Of a stretch of DNA of 64,000 nt, positions 8,399-16,994 are shown one piece after another. Position 1 is the stretch's first letter. Each line of letters opens with the position of its first letter. The stretch is from an uncultured Porphyromonadaceae bacterium (GTDB taxonomy: Bacteria; Bacteroidota; Bacteroidia; Bacteroidales; Muribaculaceae), in the NCBI GenBank assembly GCA_947567425.1, contig CANOLV010000013.1, positions 1 to 64,000 of the forward strand. The letters run 5' to 3'. The position numbers were made by a program, and so were the translations under genes. The notes under the pieces were generated by a model. The model saw only the letters and a program-made list of their open reading frames with translations, was not told the DNA's origin and ran no database searches.

Positions 8399-9844
8399 AT
8401 GAAAGGAACATTAAAATATCTGTTCATCGCTATATTTGCCACGGCTATGGCAACATCCTGCGCTGTCGGGTCGCGCAACGGTACCGGCGGCGAGGTGACT
8501 GGCGTGGGAGGAACGTCATGGACCGAGCCTACGCCTTACGGAATGGTGCTCGTGGACCGAGGTTCGATCAAGATGGGTCCGGCAAAGGCCGACAGCGCAT
8601 GGAATCTGCGCGCCGATGCCAGAGGCATATCGGTCGACGGATTCTGGATGGACGAGACGGAGGTGACCAACAGCAAGTATAAGCAGTTTGTCTTTTGGGT
8701 GCGCGACTCCATCATCCGCGAACGTCTGGCCGATCCCGCCTATGGCGGCAACGAGGAGTTTAAGATCGAGGAGGACAAGGAGGGCAACCCCATAACTCCT
8801 TATCTGAACTGGAACAAGGCTATACCTTGGCGCAATCCCAACGAAGACGAGGCAAGGGCCATCGAGAGCCTGTACCGAATAAACCCGATAACCGGGGTCA
8901 AGGAACTGGACGCCGAACAGCTCACCTACCGCTACGAGACATATAACCATACCGAGGCGGCCAAGCGCAAGAACCGCATGAACCCCGCCCGGAGGGAATA
9001 CAACACGGACAAGCCGGTGCCGACACAGCTTCCGGTCATATCCAAGGATACTGCCTATATCAACGACGACGGTGAAATAGTGCGCGAGACCATCACCCGC
9101 GCTCTGTCGGGCGACTACGACTTTGTCAACACTTATATAGTCAATGTCTATCCCGACACCACGGCATGGATAAACGACTTTGACAACGCTTACAACGAGC
9201 CGTATGTCAGGCTCTATTTCTCCCACGGCGGCTACAGCGACTATCCGGTGGTGGGGGTCAGCTGGGAGCAGGCCAACGCGTTCAGCAACTGGCGCACCGA
9301 CTTCCTGCGCCGCTCGCTCGGCAAGCAGGGTGTCTATGTCGAGCCTTACCGTCTGCCGACCGAGGCCGAATGGGAGTATGCCGCACGCGCCGGCAACAGC
9401 GAGAACATCTATCCATGGGACGGCGACCTGCCTCTCACCGAGGATAAAGGATGCTTCTACGCCAACTTTAAGCCCGACGAGGGCAACTACGTGCGCGACG
9501 GCCATATAATCACCTCAAAAGTAGGTACATATTCGCCTAACGACTTCGGTCTTTACGACATGGCCGGCAATGTGAGCGAATGGACCTCGACGGCATACAC
9601 CGAAAGCGTGGGCAAGCTGACGAGCGACCTTAATCCTGAATACCGTTACGACGCGGCAGTCGAGGATCCCTACAAGATGAAGCGCAAGATAGTGCGCGGC
9701 GGTTCATGGAAGGACGTGGCGCATAACGTGCGCTCCGACCTGCGCATGTGGGAGTATCAGAACGAACAGCGCAGCTATATAGGATTCCGCAACGTGCGCA
9801 CCCAAATTGGATTCGCCAAGGGCCAGGGGCAGAAAAACAAATAG
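8399..9844 (+). CDS. gldK: Gliding/type IX secretion lipoprotein GldK (PorK)
   Basis: 481 residues. A lipoprotein signal with lipobox ATSC (Cys21) precedes a formylglycine-generating-enzyme-like (FGE-sulfatase) fold. Marks are VSWEQANAFSNWRT, YRLPTEAEWEYAARAG, GLYDMAGNVSEW and KIVRGGSWKD near the C-terminus with IGFRNVR. GldK/PorK forms the periplasmic ring with GldN/PorN attached to the outer membrane; it uses the fold structurally rather than as an enzyme. Size agrees with the family (about 450-490). Upstream porP is 17 bases away; gldL follows after 57 bases. Confidence 0.96.
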   Translation: MKGTLKYLFIAIFATAMATSCAVGSRNGTGGEVTGVGGTSWTEPTPYGMVLVDRGSIKMGPAKADSAWNLRADARGISVDGFWMDETEVTNSKYKQFVFWVRDSIIRERLADPAYGGNEEFKIEEDKEGNPITPYLNWNKAIPWRNPNEDEARAIESLYRINPITGVKELDAEQLTYRYETYNHTEAAKRKNRMNPARREYNTDKPVPTQLPVISKDTAYINDDGEIVRETITRALSGDYDFVNTYIVNVYPDTTAWINDFDNAYNEPYVRLYFSHGGYSDYPVVGVSWEQANAFSNWRTDFLRRSLGKQGVYVEPYRLPTEAEWEYAARAGNSENIYPWDGDLPLTEDKGCFYANFKPDEGNYVRDGHIITSKVGTYSPNDFGLYDMAGNVSEWTSTAYTESVGKLTSDLNPEYRYDAAVEDPYKMKRKIVRGGSWKDVAHNVRSDLRMWEYQNEQRSYIGFRNVRTQIGFAKGQGQKNK

Positions 9845-9901
9845 ATTGACACGGTAAAAAATACAGAACCACACTCCTTCTACAGGACAATTTAATAAGC
9901 A

Positions 9902-10780
9902 ATGGGAAAAATAAAGAGATATAAGAACAGCGTGGAGCGTTTTCTTTCCGGAGAGAAAGGACAGCGCTTCTTCAATTTCGCTTACTCGATAGGTGCCGCC
10001 ATCGTGATATGGGGCGCACTGTTCAAGATTCTGCACCTGCCCGGCGGCAATATGCTTCTGTCGATCGGTATGGGAACGGAAGTGCTGATGTTTATCCTGA
10101 CGGCGTTTGACAGGCCTCCGCGCGAATATCATTGGGAAGAGGTGTTTCCGGTGCTGTCGTCGAAAAATCCGGAGGACCGTCCGGAGTTCAACGGCTCCGG
10201 AGTGGTGATTAACGGCGGTGTGCAGTCATCGGCGTCTGCCACGACGCAGCGCACGTCCGTGTCGTCGCATTCAGGCATAGAGCTTCCTGCCGATGCCACT
10301 CCTACCGACGAATATGTGGCCCAGGTGACCGCCCTGTCGCGGCAGATGGACCAACTGCGCCAGACCACCGAATCGCTCAACAAGGTGTCGGAAGTGCTGC
10401 TGGAGTCATACCGTGCGATTACTGAAAATTCGGAAAACATCACCCGCAGCTCCACCGGCTACGTGGAGGAGATGCAGGCGCTTAACCGCAACATAGCCGG
10501 ACTCAACACTATATATGAGATTCAGCTTAAGGGCGTCAGCTCGCAGCTTGACTCCATCGACCGGGTCAACCAGGGCATAAAGGATATCCGCGACATGTAT
10601 GAGAAGTCGTCGGCCATGTCGCACCGCTATTGCGAGGAGACTGAGAAGATGGCCCGCTATATGCAGCAGCTCAACCAGGTATACGAGAAGATGCTGCACG
10701 CCATGACCATAAACATGTATAACCCGATGGGAGCTTCAGGCCTCGGAAATGCCGGCATGACTCCCGACAGAAACAACTGA
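9902..10780 (+). CDS. gldL: Type IX secretion inner-membrane motor protein GldL (PorL)
   Basis: 292 residues. The N-terminus holds two transmembrane helices (about 22-44 and 50-68), with the family signature GAALFKILHLPGG-like GALFKILHLPGGNMLLS between them and a conserved Glu in MGTEVLMFILTAF. The remainder is a cytoplasmic coiled-coil-rich region (about 130-270). GldL with GldM forms the proton-driven motor of the T9SS. GldM follows 4 bases after the stop, so the two are translationally linked. Confidence 0.96.
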   Translation: MGKIKRYKNSVERFLSGEKGQRFFNFAYSIGAAIVIWGALFKILHLPGGNMLLSIGMGTEVLMFILTAFDRPPREYHWEEVFPVLSSKNPEDRPEFNGSGVVINGGVQSSASATTQRTSVSSHSGIELPADATPTDEYVAQVTALSRQMDQLRQTTESLNKVSEVLLESYRAITENSENITRSSTGYVEEMQALNRNIAGLNTIYEIQLKGVSSQLDSIDRVNQGIKDIRDMYEKSSAMSHRYCEETEKMARYMQQLNQVYEKMLHAMTINMYNPMGASGLGNAGMTPDRNN

Positions 10781-10784
10781 TTGA

Positions 10785-12353
10785 ATGGGAAGTAACAACA
10801 CTCGCGGACTGTCGCCCCGTCAGAAGATGATCAACCTGATGTACATCGTCCTGACGGCCATGCTTGCGCTCAATGTGTCGAGCGACGTGCTTGAAGGATT
10901 CGGCCAGGTCGAAGAGGGGTTGTCGCGCTCCAACTCCAATGTGGCACAGCGCAACGACGTGCTGTTTCGCCAGCTTGAGGCATTCAACGAGCAGAATCCC
11001 GGCAAGGGAGGGGTGTGGTATGACAAGGCCGCCGAGGTCCGTCGCGCTACCGACCGTGTATATCAGCTCATCGACACCCTCAAGACGGCCATCGCGGTCG
11101 AGGCCGACGGCAATGACGCGGATGTGGCCAACATAGTCAATCAGGACGATCTTGAATCGGCTTCGGTGGTCATGCTGTCGCCCGGCAACCAACGGGGAGC
11201 CAAATTGCGCGGCACCATCGACTCTTACCGCGAATATATCGCCTCGATAATGACCGACAGCGTGAAGCGTGACGGCATAATGCGTGCGCTCTCCACCTCT
11301 CCCCAGGCCCGGCGCGGCGGTGTCGTTCCCGAACCGTGGGAGAACGCCATGTTCGAGAGCAAACCCGTAGTGGCGGCGGTGACGCTGCTGACAAAGCTCC
11401 AAAGCGATGTCCGCTATGCAGAGGGTGAGGCTTTGGCCACGCTTCTGGCCAATGTGGATGCCGGCGATGTCAGGGTCAACGAATTGAATGCGTTCGTCAT
11501 ACCGCAGTCGCGCAATGTGATGCGCGGCAGCCGCTATTCGGCCAATATCGTGCTTGCGGCCGTGGACACCACGCAGCGTCCGGCCATATTCATCAACGGC
11601 AAGCAACTGGCCAATGACAACGGACTTTTCGAGACATTGGCTTCTTCGACCGGAACATTTGATTATTCCGGATATCTGGAGGTGCCTCACGGCGACGGGA
11701 CGGTGACACGCCACGACTTTTCGTCGAGCTATACCGTGATCGAACCTACCGCCACAGTGTCGGCCACTATGATGAACGTCCTGTATGCCGGAATCGACAA
11801 TCCTATGAGCATATCCGTACCCGGTGTGGCACCGTCCGCCATTTCGGCTTCTATGACCAACGGCACTCTGACCCGTCAGGGCGACAAGTGGGTGGCCCGT
11901 CCGGCCAAAGTGGGATCGGAGGCTGTGATCACCGTGACGGCCAATATCGACGGCCGGCCTCAGACTGTGGCCGCGAATACATTCCGAGTCAGGAAGCTGC
12001 CTGATCCGACCCCCTACATCGCATTCAGCGATGCGAAGGGCAATGCCGAGCGCTATAAAGGCGGAAAGCCGTTCAGCAAGACACTTCTGCTGCAGGCTCC
12101 CGGCATCGAGGCCGCTATCGACGACGATCTGCTCAATGTGAGTTACAAGGTGTTGAGCTTCGAGACGGTGTTTTTCGACTCGATGGGCAATGCCATTCCG
12201 GAGGTGTCATCCGGAGCTTCGTTCTCGCAACGTCAGAAGGACTCTTTCCGCAGATTGTCCCGTGGAAAGCGGTTCTACATATCAAGAGTCAGAGCTGTGG
12301 GTCCCGACGGCATAGAGCGCGACCTTGCTCCGATGGAGGTGATAGTTAATTAA
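10785..12353 (+). CDS. gldM: Type IX secretion motor/stator-linked protein GldM (PorM)
   Basis: 522 residues with one N-terminal transmembrane helix in the conserved start LSPRQKMINLMYIVLTAML (about 9-27), immediately followed by ALNVSSDVLEGF. The remaining large periplasmic part is built from a helical domain (about 40-220) and three Ig-like beta domains, ending MEVIVN. GldM spans the periplasm as a dimer and transmits motion from GldL to the GldK/N ring. Length is near that of Porphyromonas PorM. Confidence 0.96.
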   Translation: MGSNNTRGLSPRQKMINLMYIVLTAMLALNVSSDVLEGFGQVEEGLSRSNSNVAQRNDVLFRQLEAFNEQNPGKGGVWYDKAAEVRRATDRVYQLIDTLKTAIAVEADGNDADVANIVNQDDLESASVVMLSPGNQRGAKLRGTIDSYREYIASIMTDSVKRDGIMRALSTSPQARRGGVVPEPWENAMFESKPVVAAVTLLTKLQSDVRYAEGEALATLLANVDAGDVRVNELNAFVIPQSRNVMRGSRYSANIVLAAVDTTQRPAIFINGKQLANDNGLFETLASSTGTFDYSGYLEVPHGDGTVTRHDFSSSYTVIEPTATVSATMMNVLYAGIDNPMSISVPGVAPSAISASMTNGTLTRQGDKWVARPAKVGSEAVITVTANIDGRPQTVAANTFRVRKLPDPTPYIAFSDAKGNAERYKGGKPFSKTLLLQAPGIEAAIDDDLLNVSYKVLSFETVFFDSMGNAIPEVSSGASFSQRQKDSFRRLSRGKRFYISRVRAVGPDGIERDLAPMEVIVN

Positions 12354-12378
12354 GGATGAAAATATAAGAAGTCAAGAT

Positions 12379-13488
12379 ATGAGCTTTATTAAGAGATATA
12401 TGTTTGTGGCCATGGCCCTGACGCTTTCGGCCGGTGCGGCAGTAGCCCAGGGGCAGTCGTCGTCATCGTCATCGGTGGTAAGGAAAGGCGGCGCCGATGC
12501 CAGGAAGGGCGAATCGCAGCAGTCGGCGGCCGTCACCGGACGCATGCAGCAGTTCTTCGAGGAGCCTGAGCGGAGCGATGCCGACGCCCAGTGGATGAAG
12601 ATCGTGTACCGTCAGCTCGATCTGGACAATGTAAAGAATGCGCCGCTTTACTATCCGGAGGAAATCATCGACGGGCAGGAGAATCTCTTCAGGATAATCA
12701 TGCGCCTGCTTGCTTCGGGCGACATCAAGGCATACGAATATCTCGACGGCCGTGAGATATTTTCCGACCAGTATCAGATAAATGTACGCGACATGCTCGA
12801 CCGCTTCCATGTGATCTACACCGAAGGACGCGGCTCGACTGAGAAGAATCCCCGGTTTGTCATCGAGGAGGCCGACGTGCCTACAAACGAAGTGCTTTCC
12901 TATTATATACTCGAACGCTGGGAGCTTGACAAGCGGTCAAACCGTATGCGTACCACAGTCGAGGCCATCTGTCCGGTGCTTCACCGTTCGGGCGACTTCG
13001 GCGGCGAGGCGGTCAAGTATCCGATGTTCTGGATGCGCATGGACGCGCTTCGTCCATATCTGACCCAGCAGTCGATATTTGTCGACGACGACAATAACCT
13101 GCCGCAGTATAATTATGACGACTTCTTCCAGCTCGCGCTTTATGAGGGCGACATATACAAGACCCGCAATCTGCGCAACCGGTCGATGATGCAGCTCTAT
13201 CCTGATCCTGACGACATGAAAAAGGCCCAGGACAGCATACAGAATTATCTGACCAACTATGAGAAGAAGATGTGGGTGCCTTCGCGCGAGGAGATTATCG
13301 CGGCCCGCGAGGAGCGCGAACGTGCCGCTTCGGGCGATACGATAGCGGCCCGCGAGGAGAAGAAGACCTCCACCGCCAGGCGCAGTTCACGGGCTAAGAA
13401 GCCTGCCCGTGCCAAGGCCTCGAAGCCGAAGGAGTCGAAGGTCAGCAAGCAGTCGTCGGCCACTCGTTCGGTGCGCCGCCGCAAGTAG
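12379..13488 (+). CDS. gldN: Type IX secretion ring protein GldN (PorN) with basic tail
   Basis: 369 residues with a signal peptide (about 1-23). The GldN core (about 65-290) includes WMKIVYRQLDLD, NAPLYYPEE, VLSYYILERWELDK and YPMFWMRMDALRPYL. GldN associates with the GldK ring at the periplasmic face of the outer membrane. The last roughly 45 residues (about 325-369) are Lys/Arg/Ser/Ala-rich low complexity ending SVRRRK, which I do not regard as part of the standard core. It is the last gene of the operon; the convergent beta-barrel gene begins only 4 bases on. Confidence 0.95.
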   Translation: MSFIKRYMFVAMALTLSAGAAVAQGQSSSSSSVVRKGGADARKGESQQSAAVTGRMQQFFEEPERSDADAQWMKIVYRQLDLDNVKNAPLYYPEEIIDGQENLFRIIMRLLASGDIKAYEYLDGREIFSDQYQINVRDMLDRFHVIYTEGRGSTEKNPRFVIEEADVPTNEVLSYYILERWELDKRSNRMRTTVEAICPVLHRSGDFGGEAVKYPMFWMRMDALRPYLTQQSIFVDDDNNLPQYNYDDFFQLALYEGDIYKTRNLRNRSMMQLYPDPDDMKKAQDSIQNYLTNYEKKMWVPSREEIIAAREERERAASGDTIAAREEKKTSTARRSSRAKKPARAKASKPKESKVSKQSSATRSVRRRK

Positions 13489-13492
13489 ACTG

Positions 13493-14101
13493 TCAGAATT
13501 TATATGAGATGCCCGCGAAGACTGTGTGGGTGGTATGGTCGACATTGACCGGGAGTCCGTAGTGGCTCACAGGCCAGCCTGAATAGAGGCTGAAGTCGGA
13601 GACTCCATAGCCGAGCGACATGACAGCGCGGTCGATCTGCATGTTGATGCCGCACTTTAAGTCCAGGCATGAGGTCTTGGCCCGTTTACTTCCGGATGCT
13701 CCGGGCGAAAGCACGAGTCCAGGCTCTGCAAACAGGTAGAAGTCGAGATTCTGGCTTTTCCACGAGAAGAGGCGTGGACTGCGCAGGGCCATCGCCACTC
13801 TGAACTTGAAGCGGTCGGTGTAGTCGTCGGGTTCATCGTAGTAGTAATCATCATCGTCGTCGCCGAAATGCCAGTCGCCCATTTCCTTAATCTCTCCTGC
13901 CACGCCGATGTCGAGTTTCAGTCCGAGATATTGTATGGGGAAGTATGCCACGCCCCCTTCTATGGCCCAGCCGTCGGTGTTCAGTCCGGCGGTCAGCCCG
14001 CCTTCCCAGATGAAAGTCTCACCTTCGACTTTGTTTGACTGGGCCATGGTGGATACGGCCGCGACAAGTGCGGCAAAAATAATAGTGATAATACGGTTCA
14101 T
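13493..14101 (-). CDS. Putative outer-membrane beta-barrel protein
   Basis: 202 residues: signal peptide (about 1-20, ending STMAQ), then alternating hydrophobic/aromatic strands ending TVFAGISYKF, the typical aromatic C-terminus of an outer-membrane barrel. An acidic/aromatic loop of consecutive Asp and Tyr (about 79-93) is probably surface-exposed. No named family recognised. It lies 35 bases downstream of a second barrel gene on the same strand and converges on gldN. Confidence 0.7.
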   Translation of the reverse strand: MNRIITIIFAALVAAVSTMAQSNKVEGETFIWEGGLTAGLNTDGWAIEGGVAYFPIQYLGLKLDIGVAGEIKEMGDWHFGDDDDDYYYDEPDDYTDRFKFRVAMALRSPRLFSWKSQNLDFYLFAEPGLVLSPGASGSKRAKTSCLDLKCGINMQIDRAVMSLGYGVSDFSLYSGWPVSHYGLPVNVDHTTHTVFAGISYKF

Positions 14102-14136
14102 TGATTGGTCTATTGTCGGTTATATATATCGGCAGG

Positions 14137-14814
14137 CTACCATTCAAATCCTACGGTGGCTCCGATGTTGTTGAGCGACAGCGACCGGGATCGCCAACCG
14201 TAGTTGTCGTTGGATGTGAGGAGCTGATATGACACGCCGATATTGACGGCCTGACGTGAGTTGTTGGAATTGATAGGGATTCTGATGCCCATGGTCGGTT
14301 TCAGATAGAACTGTGCACGGTTTGACATATAGCCTCTGTTTAGCCGCAGGTAGCTTGATCCCATTATCCATGCCGCCCCGAGTTTGAGGTCGATGAAGAA
14401 CGAAGTGTTCTGCTCCTGGCCGATGTTGAATCGGAAGTCGGTGAACACGGGAATCATCACTTTAGTCTTTGAAGATCCATAGCCGTAGTAGCCGTCGCCG
14501 TCACCGTTGGGGATGTCGTCGATCAGTTCGGGCTGATGTGCCATTGCCACATCGACTCCTATGCCGACACCCATGAAGAACCAAGAGGAGTATTTGAAGC
14601 CTTGCGACGTGGAAAGTTCGATGAAGTTTGCGCGGTTGTCGCCCAGTCCGGCCATGCCGCTGAAGTCGACATATCCTTTATAGTTCAGTGAGCCGGAGAG
14701 AGCGGGCGATAGCAGCCGGGGGAGCTGGTTGGCGAGTTCATAGTACTGGGCTTTGGCAGTCGGGGCGCATATCAGCATTATCAAGGCTGACATAAGGATT
14801 GAGATTTTTTTCAT
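14137..14814 (-). CDS. Putative outer-membrane beta-barrel protein
   Basis: 225 residues: signal peptide (about 1-22, ending PTAKA), then strands such as FKYSSWFFMGVGIGVDVAM and SFFIDLKLGAAWI, ending ATVGFEW with aromatic C-terminal residue. Likely an eight-strand barrel of the OMP_b-brl class. Probably first gene of a two-gene operon with the 13493 gene. A -7-like TAACTTTG (14901-14894, minus) lies about 80 bases upstream without a clear -33. Function unknown. Confidence 0.7.
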   Translation of the reverse strand: MKKISILMSALIMLICAPTAKAQYYELANQLPRLLSPALSGSLNYKGYVDFSGMAGLGDNRANFIELSTSQGFKYSSWFFMGVGIGVDVAMAHQPELIDDIPNGDGDGYYGYGSSKTKVMIPVFTDFRFNIGQEQNTSFFIDLKLGAAWIMGSSYLRLNRGYMSNRAQFYLKPTMGIRIPINSNNSRQAVNIGVSYQLLTSNDNYGWRSRSLSLNNIGATVGFEW

Positions 14815-15060
14815 GTCGTGTCAAATTTATTAATAAACGATATTATTACATTTGTCGCTTTGTCTCCGTGAAGTCTTTTACGTTCACTTTCGGCAAAGTT
14901 AGGCTAATTATTCCATTTGTAGAAATAACGGTCAAATAAATAACAAATAATAGTGTGAAAGGACGGCTCGGCGGGCCGGTTAAAATGTGTTGCCGTGTCA
15001 ACCAATGTTCCGGCGATGGCGTTATTGGATTAGAAATGTAGAAACTAAATTTTATGAACT

Positions 15061-15357
15061 ATGAATTACTCTGAAATTATAGAAAGCCGTCCTGTGGTGT
15101 TGGTGGAATTTTTCGCCAGCTGGTGTCCCCATTGCCGTAAGATGATGCCTATCGTGGAGCAGATCAAGATGCTTCTCGACGGACGGGTGCCGGTCTATCA
15201 GTATGACATCGACGAGAATGAAGCCGAGGCAGGGAAAGCAGGGGTGGAGTCGGTGCCGACATTTATCATCTATCGCGACGGTGAGCCGGTGTGGCGCCAC
15301 AGCGGGGAGATTGACGGTGAGGCGCTTCTCGCCAGGGTCGAATCGTTTACGGAATAA
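15061..15357 (+). CDS. Thioredoxin-family protein with CPHC active site
   Basis: 98 residues, a single thioredoxin fold without signal peptide. The active site is WCPHC (Cys22, Cys25), the DsbA-type dipeptide, instead of the WCGPC of housekeeping thioredoxin. VESVPTFIIYRDG supplies the cis-Pro loop. A frame starting at 15054 stops at once, so the ATG at 15061 is the start. It is 14 bases ahead of a VKOR-type oxidoreductase on the same strand, which suggests a dedicated disulfide-exchange pair. The CPHC site predicts a more oxidising redox potential than classical thioredoxin (known for DsbA; inference here). Confidence 0.85.
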   Translation: MNYSEIIESRPVVLVEFFASWCPHCRKMMPIVEQIKMLLDGRVPVYQYDIDENEAEAGKAGVESVPTFIIYRDGEPVWRHSGEIDGEALLARVESFTE

Positions 15358-15371
15358 ACACCTTGGGCGTG

Positions 15372-16379
15372 ATGGATTCCCGGACTGAAAATAACATTTT
15401 GTCCGATCTGCTCGCGGAGCTTGGCGTACCGTTCACGCCTGAATATGCGGGCAAGCAGTTTGAAGCGATGCCGTTTGCGTCGCTTTTCGGTCTGTCGAGG
15501 GTTCTGGCCTCATACGGTGTCGACAGCGAGGGCTTGCGGATCGCCGACAAGTCGGAGATCGAGAAACTGACTCCGCCGTTCATCGCCCATACTGCACCTG
15601 GACTGGTCATAGTGACAGACATAGGCCCGTCGGAAATAGGTTATATGACCCGTGGAGTCAGTGAGCGCATGCCTCTCGCGAAGTTTTGCGACGTGTGGGA
15701 CGGCGCTGTCCTGCTGGCTTACCCCGACCGGTCGTCGGTAGAGCCGGACTACAGGCTTCACCGCGAAGCCCGGTTTTTTACCCGTGTCAGGGATTGGGGG
15801 CTTGTGGCCGGCATCGCGGCGTTGCTGATATATCTGTTTGTCGGCAACGGCGTGTATCGTCATCTGTCGACTGTGCTGCTGACTGTGCTGGATATGGCGG
15901 GGTTGTATTTCAGCTGGCTTTTGGTGCAGAAATCGCTGAACATCCGCAATAAGGCCGCCGACCGTGTCTGCAAGGTGCTTCAGGAGGGGGGATGCGACAG
16001 TATCCTGTCGACCGGGGCATCGAAATTTTTCGGGATATTCGGTTGGAGCGAAGTCGGCTTCGCTTATTTTTCAGTCAGTCTGCTCTGCCTGTTGATGTTC
16101 CCTCAGTGGATATGCTATCTTGCGGCATGCAATGTGTGCTGCCTGCCGTTCACGGTATGGAGCATCTGGTATCAGCGGTTTAAGGCCAAGGCGTGGTGCA
16201 CGCTCTGTGTGAGTGTCCAATGCACGCTGTGGCTGTCGTTTTTCTGCTATTTGGGGGGCGGTTGGTTGAATGGTGTGTTCCCTTTGCGGATTGAGTTTTT
16301 CGTATTGGGCGCTACATATCTGACGGCTCTCTTTGCGCTTAATAAGATATCTCCTAAATTTGATAATTCCGGGAAGTGA
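15372..16379 (+). CDS. C39-like/VKOR fusion membrane oxidoreductase
   Basis: 335 residues from the ATG at 15372. The first part (about 1-115) resembles a C39 peptidase-like domain (FASLFGLSRVLASYGVDSEG, PPFIAHT), as found fused to VKOR in Bacteroidetes; it lacks a clear catalytic Cys at the start and may be inactive. The second part (about 140-330) has about five transmembrane helices with VKOR features: Cys200 and Cys208 and the active-site CTLC (276-279) in WCTLCVSVQ. VKOR proteins reoxidise disulfide carriers using quinone. The neighbour is a CPHC thioredoxin; the next ORF overlaps its stop. Confidence 0.85.
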   Translation: MDSRTENNILSDLLAELGVPFTPEYAGKQFEAMPFASLFGLSRVLASYGVDSEGLRIADKSEIEKLTPPFIAHTAPGLVIVTDIGPSEIGYMTRGVSERMPLAKFCDVWDGAVLLAYPDRSSVEPDYRLHREARFFTRVRDWGLVAGIAALLIYLFVGNGVYRHLSTVLLTVLDMAGLYFSWLLVQKSLNIRNKAADRVCKVLQEGGCDSILSTGASKFFGIFGWSEVGFAYFSVSLLCLLMFPQWICYLAACNVCCLPFTVWSIWYQRFKAKAWCTLCVSVQCTLWLSFFCYLGGGWLNGVFPLRIEFFVLGATYLTALFALNKISPKFDNSGK

Positions 16380-16549
16380 TGGATAAGATGAAGATTATAC
16401 CCCGTCCGGAGCTGAAAAGCGCGGTCAGGCTGTCGGCGATGGATCTTAACAAGATCCGTTTTTCGTCGAAGCACACGGTGCTTACTCCGGCGATGCTTGA
16501 GAAGTTTGCTTCGCGCGGCGATGTTGACGACAAAGTGAAACGGAAGTGA
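16379..16549 (+). CDS. 56-residue ORF overlapping the VKOR stop
   Basis: The VKOR stop and this start share TGATG (16377-16381), typical of translational coupling. The 56-residue product is basic, without Cys or signal peptide; it contains LSAMDLNKIRFSSKHTVLTP. The spacing of a short basic leader, an LxxMxLNKI helix and a polar tail is faintly like Bacteroidetes natural-product precursor leaders, but there is no Gly-Gly and no obvious modification core. Its own stop lies within the left arm of a strong terminator, so it is the last gene of the operon. Real gene likely; function unknown. Confidence 0.6.
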   Translation: MDKMKIIPRPELKSAVRLSAMDLNKIRFSSKHTVLTPAMLEKFASRGDVDDKVKRK

Positions 16550-16588
16550 GCGCGACAGGCCTGATTGGCTTTGCCGCGCTCACTTTTT
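16545..16588 (+). terminator. Rho-independent terminator of the thioredoxin-VKOR operon
   Basis: AGTGAGCGCG (16545-16554) pairs perfectly with CGCGCTCACT (16575-16584), followed by TTTTT. The left arm includes the stop codon of the 56-residue ORF. Confidence 0.85.
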
Positions 16589-16629
16589 ATGGGGCTGCTC
16601 CGTCGTGGCGACAGAGTGGATGTGTGTGT

Positions 16630-16983
16630 TTAGGGTTCGGTAGTCTCTGTAGCGTCGGGAGCCTGGTTGGCAGGAGCGACGGGAGTTACATCGGTGTTGA
16701 AGTTGGCAGGCATGGTCTGCTCAGTGGCCTGAGGAACGACACGGCTGCTTTCAACGACGTTGCGGGGCATGAAGAATACACCCAAGACTGCGAGAACTGC
16801 GATGATACCGGCAAGCCACCAAGTGGTCTTTTCGATAAAATCGTTTGTGCGGCGAACACCCATCACTTGGTTTGCTCCGCCGAACTGAGAGGAAAGACCT
16901 CCGCCCTTTGACTTCTGGATAAGCACCACGCCTATCATAAGAATCGAGGCGATGACAGTAAGAACGATGATTACTATGTACAT
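16630..16983 (-). CDS. secG: Preprotein translocase subunit SecG
   Basis: 117 residues. Two transmembrane helices (about 3-22 and 53-72) flank the SecG signature IGVVLIQKSKGGGLSSQFGG and the GVRRTNDFIEKTTW segment. The C-terminal 35 residues are Ala/Pro/Thr/Glu-rich and probably disordered, as in other Bacteroidetes SecG. It is an accessory subunit of SecYEG. Last gene of a minus-strand run beginning at the acyltransferase; 11 bases after the TPR-like gene. Confidence 0.93.
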   Translation of the reverse strand: MYIVIIVLTVIASILMIGVVLIQKSKGGGLSSQFGGANQVMGVRRTNDFIEKTTWWLAGIIAVLAVLGVFFMPRNVVESSRVVPQATEQTMPANFNTDVTPVAPANQAPDATETTEP

Positions 16984-16994
16984 TGTTTTATCGG

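Noticed and set aside
8516-9505. 329-codon frame antisense to gldK, and similar long antisense frames in gldM (10671-11714), GT9 (25664-26608), DUF389/GT4 (30020-31030) and the S9 peptidase (53735-54664)
   Set aside because: All are complements of well-supported genes in G+C-rich DNA and have no recognisable motif.
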